Assembly (NCBI GenBank): GCA_027923505.1
Contig: BROI01000003.1
Span: 1,488,001 to 1,552,000 of the forward strand
DNA: 64,000 nt
From: Mayamaea pseudoterrestris
Taxonomy: Eukaryota; Bacillariophyta; Bacillariophyceae; Sellaphorales; Sellaphoraceae
Direction: 5' to 3'
The position numbers and the translations under genes are program-made. Of the stretch, positions 48,858 through 58,358 are shown piece by piece (the first letter of the stretch is position 1; every line of letters begins with the position of its first letter). The notes beneath the pieces are model-generated. The model was given only the letters and a program-made list of their open reading frames with translations, was not told where the DNA came from and did no database searches.

Positions 48858-51522
48858 CTACTTAAACTCGCCATCGAAGCCTATAAACCCTGTTAGTCGA
48901 AAGACTGGATAAAAGGGCTTGGTAGATAGTTGAGAACACCAGTTCCAGGCGCTCGTTAGCCGACCGTCGATACAACTGCCTGCATCGTAGTAAGTGTCGC
49001 CCCCAGAGCCGTCAAAAGCACATCGGAAGAAGTCGTACAGGATGTCTTTCCGCAGTTTATTAATACCGCCAAAGCCTTCATCTACCATCAATCTAATTCC
49101 CTCATCGTCGTCATGTAAACGTTCTAGGTTCTCGAGGCATGCCACGATGGGACCGAGGATTCGCGGAACTGTAGATACAAAATACAGACGTCAGCAGAGA
49201 GAATCCCTTTACAATGCAATCGCGGCATACTTTACAGACCTTGAGTATACTTGTCAATAAAACTTAAAGCACTGAGGAGACGAAGAACACGTTGTAAGCA
49301 AGCATACGCAAACACAAACTGTCATGCACAAGAGAAACATACTTTGGCACGTTGTGATCACCCATATGAATCACACTCGACCCCACCCAACGCTTCACTT
49401 TGCTCTGCACACGCACAAGAATCCGTTGCATAGCCTTGTACGTTTGTGGCGACTGCTGTACACGCTGGAATCCCTGTCCAGTGTCTTGCAAGGAGTAAGT
49501 GACCGACTCGCTTAGAAGATCGCCTTCCGCCATAGCCCACAGGCGAAACATATCATCAATTATGTCGCGCCAAAGAGTTAAACTCTGCAAGGTAAAGTAA
49601 TATTGCCGCTCATGACTATGTGAAAGCCGAGCACCGTCTTCGCCGCTGACAATGCTAAGCGAATAACCTTCGTCAGCTTTGTCAGGGGAAAAATACTGTT
49701 GCAGATAGTTGATAATCTTGTCGATGGGAACACGGTTGCTGTTCAGGAAAGAATTATTGTCGCAGATGGAGTATAAGCAAAGGTGAATGTCGTCCTGACT
49801 CAGTTCAGCAGATGAATACTTTTTCTTGAGAACGAGTACGGATCGTTCCTTGATACGGATTTCAGAGTTGATCTGTGCTCGAGACTTTCGTTCCGCCAAA
49901 ATTTCCTGAGTGGCTGTTTCAGTAAGGGGATCCGAAAGTAAAGCAACACCATTCCGCTCGTCCAGGAATTTGTACACTGTTTCGATCTGGCTCATGCATG
50001 AAAAGCCTATATGCTGACGGACCGAAGGTGACACGGCGTCCTGAAGGACAAAGACAAGCTTTCCATACTCCGTCCTCATTTTTTCGGGATTCATAATCTT
50101 ATGCCGTCGAGCAATCTCAAACATTTGTCGAAAAGAAGATTCATATTCCTTTAAATTGTCATCATGCGCAAGTGAATGACCAGCTTCAAAGTCGCAGGCG
50201 ACCACTAGTCCTCGCAAAATGGACGAAATGCCTTTAAGCTGTTCGTGCGTGCGGCGAGCAGATGAGCGAAAGGGTCGGTCAACGTCGGTAGTATACTCGC
50301 AGCAAGTCATAAATGCTTCGACGAGGCGCAACATTTTTCGTTCCCCGAGACTTAGGCGCAGGGGAATATACTTGGCTCGTTCGGCAACAGAATTGTAAGC
50401 CAAATCATCAGCGCTCTCCTTATGGTCAGTCCCAAAATCCTTATCTGCTATACTCTCCAGTGGGTCGACATCCTGCGGCTCAGCGAGGAGCCGCGCAATA
50501 GTGTCTCTCTCTTTGGCCGAAGCAGAAATTATATCACTTGCTTCCGACGAAGAAGAAAAGGCGATAGTATATTGCGTTGCTTCCACAATCTTTAGAAAAA
50601 TCGACTTCAAAGTTTCCTCGTTTAACAAACCGGCATCAATCGCTTCTTGGTTAAGACGAATGGATACGCATGTGCCTGATTCGCCACGCACATCCTCAAA
50701 TTGGTCAAATCCTTCCTCCACACTAAGCTCCGTTCCCTCGCCCCGAGGACGCACGATCGAAAACTTGTCGAAAGCATTGCCAAAGTCAGTCGGACTACCA
50801 TTGAAAACGCCTACTTGATACTCATAGTAGTCATCGTGCTTTGCTTTGGTGCCGATTCGTATGCCAGTTCCAAGCGAGCAGAGAGCGGCGTAAAAGCCTC
50901 CAATGTCCTTGGCCAAGCAAGACTGGGCGCGCTGATTCTTGTCCACAACCTTGCCATCCGCTGCAGAGGCATCTGTATCATCTCCCTCGGTTGCATGTTC
51001 TTGCGTAGATTCATTGTCGTTGTCGTCTCCACTGACATCTGCTTCGTCTTCCGTGGTTGAGTCTTCTTCTGTGTCACTACCACTCAGCTTTGAACCATTC
51101 GTGCTGGAGTAAAAATCCGTCGACGAAGGCACCGCCTTGCTCGTTCCCAACAAATTAATTAGATCAGCTCTTGTCATGCCACATCCAAGGTCGGTCAAAG
51201 AGAGTGTGTTAGTGTCCGAATTGGCTCTGATGCGAATGCAAAGCCGATGCTGGAACGCAGGGTGCTGTCGAACGCGTCCCGGCACCGAGAAAAAGACCGT
51301 GTCCATGGCTTCAATCGAGTTACTGACTAGCTGAGCCAGTGCATTGGGAATAGTTTCGACTATTCTCTCATTCTTTCGACTCTCGGGCGCTTCAGGAAAT
51401 AGAACTCCTGCTTGCAATCGATCTCTCAGTGGCGCTGGAAGATCATAGGTTGCGCGACTTACGTTGTGCGCCTCGGGAGGTGATCCGTCGCCGGGACTCT
51501 CATGTGTTTCAAATGCGCTCAT
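48858..51522 (-). CDS. GHKL-ATPase domain fused to DUF2009 (three exons)
   Basis: Exons 51522-49343, 49271-49240 and 49168-48858 give 840 aa; both introns are 71 bases. Residues about 50-320 are a GHKL fold: IPNALAQLVSNSIEAMD (N-box, Asn68), LTDLGCGMTRADLINLLGTSKA (DxGxG, 111-115; GTSKA as in MutL) and DIGGFYAALCSLGTGIRIGT (ATP lid). The residue matching the catalytic Glu of MutL is Gln64. An acidic insert fills 148-190. Residues about 392-840 are DUF2009, known from plants and protists: RHKIMNPEKMRTEYGKLVFVLQDA, RLSHSHERQYYFTLQSLTLW, LLSESVTYSLQDTGQGFQRVQ, SSVIHMGDHNVPNALSFIDKYTQ, SCIDGRLTSAWNWCS, FRLTGFIGFDGEFK. HNVPNALSFIDKYTQVPRIL spans both splices, which confirms them. Function unknown. 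The ATP role is inferred from the fold, and the Gln may impair hydrolysis. Confidence 0.85.
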
Positions 51523-52160
51523 AATGGAGGCAATGATCGATCTTCGACTATTGATAAACTACTAGCAGCAAACCTCCACTATCGGCGAATGATGATAAAG
51601 GAATGATGGGCCATCGAGAGGATGTGAATGTGCGCCTGCGATCCTGATGTCGTATCGGCAATGGACCTCGTCATTGTAAGATCCCGTAACAACACAGATG
51701 TGTAAACAAGTAGTACTTGCACGATATCATAGCTAGCACCATGCTGCCTATCACTTCAGTTTACCTTCACCTATCTCCAGAAAGACAAAGACATCGCAGA
51801 ACGATGTCCCGCGACTTAGAGATCCTTCCCGTTTGTGCCCCATCACATGCACATTGCTCATGGTGCGAAATACAAACCTTGGCACATAGACTCGTAGCAT
51901 GTGCGTTGCGCCTGTGTCGACTCGAATCACACCCGATTGTCGATTTAAAAATTCGTAAAGTATAGCGGTGCTGATGGTGGGACTAACTACTGAGAGTCGA
52001 AATGCCATCGTGGAGACCCACGTTCAACGCTACGTCGTTCCGCACCGTGGAATGTTACCATGTCGGTGCTTGTTGATTGCATAAAAGGTGGTAGAATACC
52101 TCTGGAGCATCTGCCTTTTGCTCTGACCAGCTGAAACACAAGCCAGCAAGAAGAAGAGCC
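51523..52160. other. Intergenic, about 640 bases (divergent promoters)
   Basis: Between the GHKL-DUF2009 start and the ankyrin gene. Short frames at 51717-51965 and on the other strand show no family resemblance. No repeat or RNA gene seen. Confidence 0.45.
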
Positions 52161-53159
52161 ATGGATTATGCCGACGGGTACACCGGTTGGACGCAGCCCA
52201 GTGGAGGCCAAATGGATTACGTCTTCCAGCTTTGCCGAAACGATGACTGGTCCGGTATTCTACGCGAGCTCAAGAAGCACCCCATGATTGCTACCACCTC
52301 CATGATTATGGACAATCACATTTCTACGACAGTCCTCCACCAAGCCATCACCTCCAAGGGAAACACGCGCGAGCGGGCTGAAGTCGTCGGACAAATACTC
52401 AAGCTTACACCGCAAGCTGCTGCGATCAAGAATGGATACGGATCCTTACCACTTCATGTAATTGCGCAGCGCAACACCAAGATGGACGCACCAACTAAGG
52501 AGCTTCTCATCAAGGCGCTCGTGTTGGCGCATAAAGAGGCGTTGATTGAACCCGGCGGCGTCGGAAAGCGCACCCCACTTCATATCATCTTTACCGATTA
52601 CATTAGCCCAGCCTTGACGCGCTTGATGATTGATTACGGATCAGACGCATGTTTCATGCGCGACAAGAAGGGGTTCCTTCCCGCGCACGTTGCTTGCAGC
52701 CGCCACTGTTCGCCTGAGAAGCTTCGGATGCTGCTTGGTGTCAACCCGCAGGCGCTTCGCGACGAGACTGTCGATGGACATACCCTTTTGTCCCTGGCAA
52801 CGTCTACGGCCACCAAGTCGCATCCAAACTATGCACTGATTGATGAGTTGAACCGGCAGCTTTTAGTATCTTCTTCCGGTCAGGCTACGATTGATGACTT
52901 TACCTTGGAAGGAAGTCCGCCGCCAGCTGAAAAGACTTTTATATACAGCACACCTTTGACATCAGATATGTCGGCGTCTATGGATTCGCACGAGTCTCCT
53001 CTGACATCGCGTCGGATCCGCAAGCGCAAGTTGGTGGTTCCGGAGGATGCGGCAGTGAACTTGCTGTTGCATTTTTCGCGCCACGGATCTCCACGAGTTG
53101 AACACATGTCTCCTCCACGTGTGGAGCCTATTGTTCATACGGACTTTGCTGAAGTATAG
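52161..53159 (+). CDS. Ankyrin-repeat protein
   Basis: 332 aa, intronless, ATG 52161 in good context (AGCCATGG). Degenerate ankyrin repeats cover residues about 20-230: TTVLHQAITSKGN, YGSLPLHVIAQRNTK, RTPLHIIFTDYISPALTRLMIDYG, KGFLPAHVACSRHCSPEKLRMLLGV and DGHTLLSLATSTATK. The layout is typical of the large ankyrin families of diatoms. After residue 250 comes a Ser/Pro-rich tail (SPPPAEKT, SMDSHESPLTSRRIRKRKLVVPEDAAVNLLLHFSRHG, HMSPPRVEP) with the basic cluster RRIRKRK, a candidate nuclear signal. Probably a protein-protein adaptor; the partner is unknown. Confidence 0.85.
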   Translation: MDYADGYTGWTQPSGGQMDYVFQLCRNDDWSGILRELKKHPMIATTSMIMDNHISTTVLHQAITSKGNTRERAEVVGQILKLTPQAAAIKNGYGSLPLHVIAQRNTKMDAPTKELLIKALVLAHKEALIEPGGVGKRTPLHIIFTDYISPALTRLMIDYGSDACFMRDKKGFLPAHVACSRHCSPEKLRMLLGVNPQALRDETVDGHTLLSLATSTATKSHPNYALIDELNRQLLVSSSGQATIDDFTLEGSPPPAEKTFIYSTPLTSDMSASMDSHESPLTSRRIRKRKLVVPEDAAVNLLLHFSRHGSPRVEHMSPPRVEPIVHTDFAEV

Positions 53160-53307
53160 CCTGTACTTTTAGAAAGGTAATTTTCCATGCGCTAGTCCCA
53201 CTGCTCAGATAAACTTGCGGAAGTATGGACGTGTAACCACTGTTACTGAAATGAATCTGAAGGTTCAACAAACAAAACATTATAGAATAACTCGATATCT
53301 AGCTTAG

Positions 53308-53577
53308 TTACTCATTGTCCAGCTCTTTTGTCGGTGGTGGAGGTCCACAGGGTTGTATCATTTTTGTTAGAAACTTGAGTTTCATGCGACCGATGCTTTC
53401 GTTTGTTGCCACGGCCATGTATGACAGCTGATCGTAATGTCCAACGTGCGACGCGTATGTGTCTCGGTGCTGGTTCACCATAAATTCATGTTTGGTCATA
53501 TCCGCATGTCCTGTCCCAATATAGCGAGCCTTGAGCTGTTCGGCACTTATGCTTGCGCCGCCTGGAGTGGTGCTCAT
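53308..53577 (-). CDS. SF3B5: SF3B5 (SF3b10), small subunit of the U2 snRNP SF3b complex
   Basis: 89 aa, close to the usual 86. LKARYIGTGHADMTKHEFMVNQHRDTYASHVGHYDQLSYMAVATNES is the conserved core, and the end KMIQPCGPPPPTKELDNE matches the family tail. The protein stabilises SF3b around the branch site during splicing. The open frame continues 27 codons upstream to ATG 53658 with an unrelated leader (MIKVVVVLSGLCDMRPSTQ); the ATG at 53577 (MSTTPGGASISAEQ) gives the standard length and I prefer it. Single exon. Confidence 0.95.
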   Translation of the reverse strand: MSTTPGGASISAEQLKARYIGTGHADMTKHEFMVNQHRDTYASHVGHYDQLSYMAVATNESIGRMKLKFLTKMIQPCGPPPPTKELDNE

Positions 53578-53719
53578 GGTGATGGTGGCTGCTCTCACTT
53601 TTTGTGTTGATGGGCGCATGTCGCACAAACCACTCAGAACCACTACGACCTTAATCATGTCTTAACGTGACTCTTGTTCTTCCTTCTTCTTTGTCACACA
53701 AAAGTTGCCGTCTTTCACC

Positions 53720-54724
53720 ATGGAGATGGCCACACCGATGATTGACGATTACATCCGTCCTTTCGAGTGGTTGACGTCTCCCGCGTCACTGAAAGATTTG
53801 ATTGAAAGGATTGATCCATCTAAGATTCTTCATGTCGGCTCGGGCAGCAGTGTTGTCGGCGAGCATCTCGTTGAGACCCTGCCATCCATTCTTGAATGCG
53901 TAAACGTCGACGTAGATGAGAGTACGCTTCATAGAATGAAACAACGCTGGTATAAGAAGCACGAAGCAGACAGAGCGATGATTGATCGCTTGATATATGT
54001 TCATGCGGACTTGAGTTGCCGGACGGGCCTCGACCAGTTTGAGGATGCATCGTTCGATTTGATAGTAGACAAGAGCACGCTCGATTGCCTCCTGTGTAGC
54101 GAGAATGGAGCGACAGGATTATTGACACATGTTTATCGATTGTTAGCTGTGGGTGGGACATATCTCATGGTTTCATTTCACGAAGTCAGTTTTCTGCAAC
54201 CATTGTTGAATCTTCCTGGAGCAAACTGGAAAGTGCAGCATGAAGTCATGACTCGACGGGTGGAAAACTTAGCGGCGGCTGGCCGAGCTCATGGAAAGCT
54301 TGCGGCTGATCTTCATGTTGATGCGAGGTTGAGTACTTCCATTGACTCTATTACTTCGACCGATGACGATCAAGGCCGCAAATTGACAGTGAATGTCTTC
54401 CAGTGCGTGAAACTCAGCGGGAATCGGCTGACGTACGAGGAAGTTCATGAGCACATACTCGCGACTAATAGTCACTGGTACAAAAACATGAATCCTATGG
54501 TAACGAGTAAAAGAATCCAAGAGTTGCGAGAATCATTCGGTGAAACGGAGCTCCTAAGCCTACCCGACGCATATAATGTCATGTTTACCAACGCTGAACG
54601 CGAGGCACTGAGTTACGACTTGTTCATGGAAGATTGGCAAGCATATACCATTGACAAAAAGGCAATCGAAAGCAATTATATTTCCTACCAGACAGCCATC
54701 GATTTTCTCGAGGAAATGCAATGA
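53720..54724 (+). CDS. Class I SAM-dependent methyltransferase, METTL13/eEF1A-methyltransferase-like
   Basis: 334 aa from ATG 53720 (CACCATGG); the frame opens at a TTG. Rossmann motif I is ILHVGSGSSVVGEHL, the acidic residue ending strand 2 is in VNVDVDES, and motif post-II is VHADLSCRTGLDQF. The diagnostic block FDLIVDKSTLDCLLCSE is the same as in the METTL12/METTL13/EFM group (FDxIxDKGxxDAL). YRLLAVGGTYLMVSFHE is the strand 5 region. A C-terminal extension of about 120 residues, LTYEEVHEHILATNSHWYKNMNP and so on, is helical and not assigned. The substrate is likely protein lysine or an N-terminus by analogy, not shown. It converges on MoaC with only 15 bases between stops. Confidence 0.78.
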   Translation: MEMATPMIDDYIRPFEWLTSPASLKDLIERIDPSKILHVGSGSSVVGEHLVETLPSILECVNVDVDESTLHRMKQRWYKKHEADRAMIDRLIYVHADLSCRTGLDQFEDASFDLIVDKSTLDCLLCSENGATGLLTHVYRLLAVGGTYLMVSFHEVSFLQPLLNLPGANWKVQHEVMTRRVENLAAAGRAHGKLAADLHVDARLSTSIDSITSTDDDQGRKLTVNVFQCVKLSGNRLTYEEVHEHILATNSHWYKNMNPMVTSKRIQELRESFGETELLSLPDAYNVMFTNAEREALSYDLFMEDWQAYTIDKKAIESNYISYQTAIDFLEEMQ

Positions 54725-54739
54725 GGAGAAACACAACCA

Positions 54740-55734
54740 TCACTCTAAAATGTCATTGTCAGTCGACACGGTTCGCGTGCCTCCAGTTTTGCTCAGTAGC
54801 ACCGTGTCTTCTATACGTATTCTATGACTGAGAGCCTTTGTCATGTCGTAGATGGTCAGCGCGGCAATGCTGGCGCCTGTAAGAGCCTCCATTTCCACGC
54901 CTGTCTTGTGAGTGACGCGACACTCGCACCGAATGACGGCGACGCTGCTGTCAATCAGTTCGATTTGAATGTCCACAAAGTCAAGCGGCAAGGGATGGCA
55001 GAGGGGAATCAAATCGCTTGTTTTTCTGCATAGAGGAATGAACGTTAGGGTGAGAATTGTTTTGTCATGGTGGTGTACCAAGTTTCAAGCTGCATACTCA
55101 AATATAGTTTAAATACTCACTTGGCCGCCATGATTCCAGCTAATTTAGCGCACTGAAATATAGGACCTTTAGGACCAGTAAGCTCGTTTGGTTGACTGTC
55201 GTAGCCATATGACCGGAAGGCAGAGGACACTTCGGGCGGAAACACAACTCGCGATTGCGCGACAGCGACTCGCTGTGTGGTTTGTTTACCTGCTACGTTC
55301 ACCATTTGAATTGACTGTCCATCACTGGATACATGTGATAGACCAGAGTTTTTTGGCACCAGGGGAGGCGATGTACCCGACTGTCTCGAAGGCTCTGTGG
55401 TATTGCCAACTGCGGCGCCAAAATCATCCTCCAATGTCATTCGCTGGCCAAATTGCGTTTCTCGAGCGAGCTTTACTTCATCCAAGAATGATGGGGCATG
55501 CCGGTGATTACCAGCTTTGCCCCAAGCTTCATGTTCCTCTAGTGTGTATCCAAACAGAAGCTCTCGCTCTGCCTTGAGCTCCATCATTTGCTCCTCAAAC
55601 AGCCGATGAAGCTCTTGCGATTCTGGTGTCTTCCCTCCTCCGGTTATATGCCGAGGCAAATATGTTTTCCGTATCAGACGAGTGAAGGATCCATGCTTTG
55701 GGTGTAAGTTTTGACATGCCAATCTACCGAGCAT
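54740..55734 (-). CDS. CNX3: MoaC/CNX3, cyclic pyranopterin monophosphate synthase (two exons)
   Basis: Forms cyclic pyranopterin monophosphate from the MoaA product in molybdenum cofactor synthesis. Exons 55734-55121 and 55025-54740 give 299 aa; the 95-base intron splits KLAGIMAAK/KTSDLIPLCHPLPL, the hallmark. Other signatures: MVNVAGKQTTQRVAVAQSRVVFP and CRVTHKTGVEMEALTGASIAALTIYDMTKAL. The catalytic Lys and Asp of MoaC sit in this last block and are kept. The first 80 residues (MLGRLACQNLHPKHGSFTRLIRKTYLPRH) are a presequence for mitochondria, the place of this step in plants. Residues about 30-150 form an extra E/K/Q-rich stretch before the MoaC domain, which in most species begins directly. 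The frame opens at a TTG; ATG 55734 chosen. Confidence 0.94.
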
Positions 55735-55809
55735 ACTTCTGTTCTCTTCCAATTATCTCAAAGACTGGTTGTTGGTTGATGGCCAAGCCATCAGCAACCG
55801 AAACGGATG

Positions 55810-55832
55810 TCGCCGCGCCGCGCCGCGCCGCG
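55810..55832. repeat. Short GC-rich tandem repeat, CCGCG units
   Basis: CGCCGCGCCGCGCCGCGCC-type run of five-base CCGCG units, about four copies, in the upstream region of the MoaC gene. A brief low-complexity repeat, no function claimed. Confidence 0.8.
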
Positions 55833-55998
55833 AAGGTGTTCATGTCCTACTGGTTACTACTGCGACGTGCCTTGCACAATTTCTTGGCCGCGAAGTTTCC
55901 AAGTACAGTACATAACAGATAGTAGCGCACTATTAGGTCTTGTAACGCTTGTCACTTCACTAAACTATAAATTGATGCTATATGAAAGCTTGTGCATC

Positions 55999-57136
55999 CT
56001 ACACATCACCAAGCGTCGCGCCGCCCATTGTCGCCATCGGATCGGCAACTGCCGCAGCCGAAGCCTCCTTCTTTCCAACCATAGCTTCTGCAGATGTCGG
56101 GACAAGTACAACGTTCCTCCAGTCAATTTCGGATTCTTTTTGCATCATTTCAACCAGATCGTGGATGCTCATTAAATTAATGGCGGGTTCGACGCCCTGT
56201 ACGTCTGCTGGCGCCTGCGCCATAAACTGTTGCCATGTGCTCACCATCATTTGTAGCGAGAAATACATTGGAAGTAACGTAATTGGCTCTCCTTTTTCGC
56301 CATCTGCTGGTTGCTTCTGCATGCGCATTTGTGCAATTGTGAAAACTGGTATCTCATTGTAAGTAGCATTGAATTTAGTCGCTTCCGTCATGGCCTTCTT
56401 TATGGCAGCCTGCGCCATTTCGGGTGTCATACTGCCTGCCTCCTTCATCTTTTCTCCGTCCTCTGGGCTCATGGTCAACAACATGCGGGCTCCGAGCAAA
56501 TCACGTGTGTCGGGGACAAGGCGATATTCGACTCCTTTCGTTGCTTCGCCCTCACTATCAGCTGCCCCCGGGGTTTTCAATATCACTTCCTTCTCCGGAT
56601 TATTGATCAAATTAAACCAGATTTTTCCAAGAGAAAAAGCAGAGACTTTCAAGTCCATCTCTTCATTGGCTGATTTGAGTTGTGTCAGGGTTGCATTTGC
56701 CTGCATCGGGTTCAAGAAGAAGTAAAAGACAGATGTGTCATTTTCTGGCTTTAGCACAACACCTGCCCCGTTGGAATCTGTTACAGCGTAAACAGGAATA
56801 TGTTCCATCCATTCTTCAATTTCCTCTTTGCTCAGAGCTGGGTATAATTCCTTAGATTCGGTCGCGGTAGCTGTCGCCCCGTCGTCGGTTCTAAAAGGCG
56901 AGGTACGTGTAACAAGTCAGCCAACATACCATTCCATAGAGCCAGTCAAACGCATTATCACATCCATTTGCTTACTTTTCGTCTTTACCGCCACCAAATA
57001 AGCCACCGCCACGCGGCACTCCAAAAAGTGACGGTGAATGACGAGAGTTCGATACAAGATTCCTGGCGAAAGATGCCGTCGAAGAAACAACGGAGAAGCA
57101 ACTAAACAGCAAAGTCAACGCAGTAAAAGTCTTCAT
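55999..57136 (-). CDS. Tic22-like plastid protein (two exons)
   Basis: Tic22 proteins act as chaperones in the intermembrane or periplastid space during protein import. Exons 57136-56976 and 56890-55999 give 350 aa; the 85-base intron has GTAAGC and TTTTAG ends and phase 2. The leader MKTFTALTLLFSCFSVVSSTASFARN is a signal peptide with ASFA junction. A GGGLFGGGKDEK linker follows, then ALSKEEIEEWMEHIPVYAVTDSNGAGVVLKP and VFYFFLNPMQANATLTQLK, the first Tic22 half; the second half has YNEIPVFTIAQMRMQ and LLPMYFSLQMM. IPVYxVT...F and IPVFxIxQ are the two family repeats. The C-terminal helix is Ala/Met-rich. Diatoms have several Tic22 copies, so which this one is cannot be told. Confidence 0.75.
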
Positions 57137-57607
57137 AATGTTGCCACTCGAGTTATCTTGTTTTCTGTTACAGCTTTGTAAGTGCTGTCGCGATGGGTCT
57201 GATGTTTTGATCGTCACAACAATGGAACGAAAACGTTCGAATGGACGGTTCTCGAACTTCAATCTCGCACCACGACTCGAAAACGGACGACGTCCAGTGC
57301 AATCGACACGCGTTGATTCACTGCAGCTTCCAATTCGCAGAAGTTAGCTAGCTAAAGTGCACCGTTTTACATGTATTTGGAGCCTGTCCCAGTAACAAGC
57401 AGATGGAGGATAGGTTGTGTCTCAACTTGGTTGCCAGGTGAGCAATAGTTATACTTTCACCAGCTTACTCAGTGAGAAATCAACCTTGTCCGAAGGACTA
57501 CTTGAAGCCGCTACTGGATACTGAAGGATAGTACAGAACGACCAATACTGTTCCTTGAGATTTAAATGAACTAACTTATTAACCATGTTTGTGCAATGCA
57601 GGATCAG
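57137..57607. other. Intergenic between Tic22-like and SGF11-like genes
   Basis: 471 bases with no gene-like frame beyond 70 codons and no repeat seen. Confidence 0.45.
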
Positions 57608-58072
57608 TTATCTATTGGCATTTGTTCCTCGCATTGAGCCATTTCCAACATTTCCACGCACCGTTCCCAAACCCATGCATTTATCCAAATGCGGAGCAAA
57701 GCGCGACACTGCCACTTGACGATTGCAGATCTGGCATTCCACTAGATACTTCGGTTCCTGGGCAGGAATGGCACCCCAAATATCGGCATTACTGTATATG
57801 GGTCTCCGCAGCTTCGTTGCTGTGTCCTCGTTTGACTCCATCTTCACTGCAATGGGTTCTTCAACACCTATATCGTCGCTTAAACAGGACGAGTCCAGCC
57901 GAGCTCTCTTGTTGATATCCGCAATTTCTTCGACGGCATACTTTTCAATCGCCGCTTGCGCCTCCTCGTTAGTCTTGTACAAGCCTGGATATAGCTTCCT
58001 CCTTTGCTCTAAATGAGCAATACGCGAGTCTTCGTCGTTTAATTCTGTACTTGATGAACTAAAGTCTTTCAT
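57608..58072 (-). CDS. SGF11/ATXN7L3-like zinc-finger protein of the SAGA deubiquitinase module
   Basis: 154 aa, intronless, ATG 58072. The C-terminal block YLVECQICNRQVAVSRFAPHLDKCMGLG is the Sgf11 zinc finger (Cys-x2-Cys...His-x3-Cys with RFAxHLxKCMG), which holds Ubp8 and contacts the nucleosome in the SAGA H2B deubiquitinase. The N-terminal part is helical and charged, as in Sgf11 where a helix binds Sgf73/Ubp8. The finger is kept in full; residues after it (GTVRGNVGNGSMRGTNANR) form a short basic tail. Divergent from the RBR ligase gene with about 290 bases between starts. Confidence 0.85.
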   Translation of the reverse strand: MKDFSSSSTELNDEDSRIAHLEQRRKLYPGLYKTNEEAQAAIEKYAVEEIADINKRARLDSSCLSDDIGVEEPIAVKMESNEDTATKLRRPIYSNADIWGAIPAQEPKYLVECQICNRQVAVSRFAPHLDKCMGLGTVRGNVGNGSMRGTNANR

Positions 58073-58358
58073 TTCTTAGACAGCAATAAAAAGAGGAATC
58101 TCCCATGGTGAGTGATGAGTGTTGTCGCGCGTCCGATTCTTTCGGCCGGATGTGTTGTCGCATCAATACTGGTGCGACGTTTGAAGTCGGTGCGCGAGAT
58201 TTGCTCGATCATCATCAAGTCGGTGCATCATTTTTACCATGGCGTTGCAGCCGGCTGCGTAGCCTAAACGAAGCGCTATTCATATATCAGCACCGACAAT
58301 TCTATCACAAGCAAGTATTTGAAATAATTTTAGATTCGAAAACCGCAGAAGTAAAACA

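Noticed and set aside
48858-49145. Separate small gene on the minus strand
   Set aside because: It begins at a GTG, lacks an ATG start, and is the last exon of the DUF2009 fusion after two introns.
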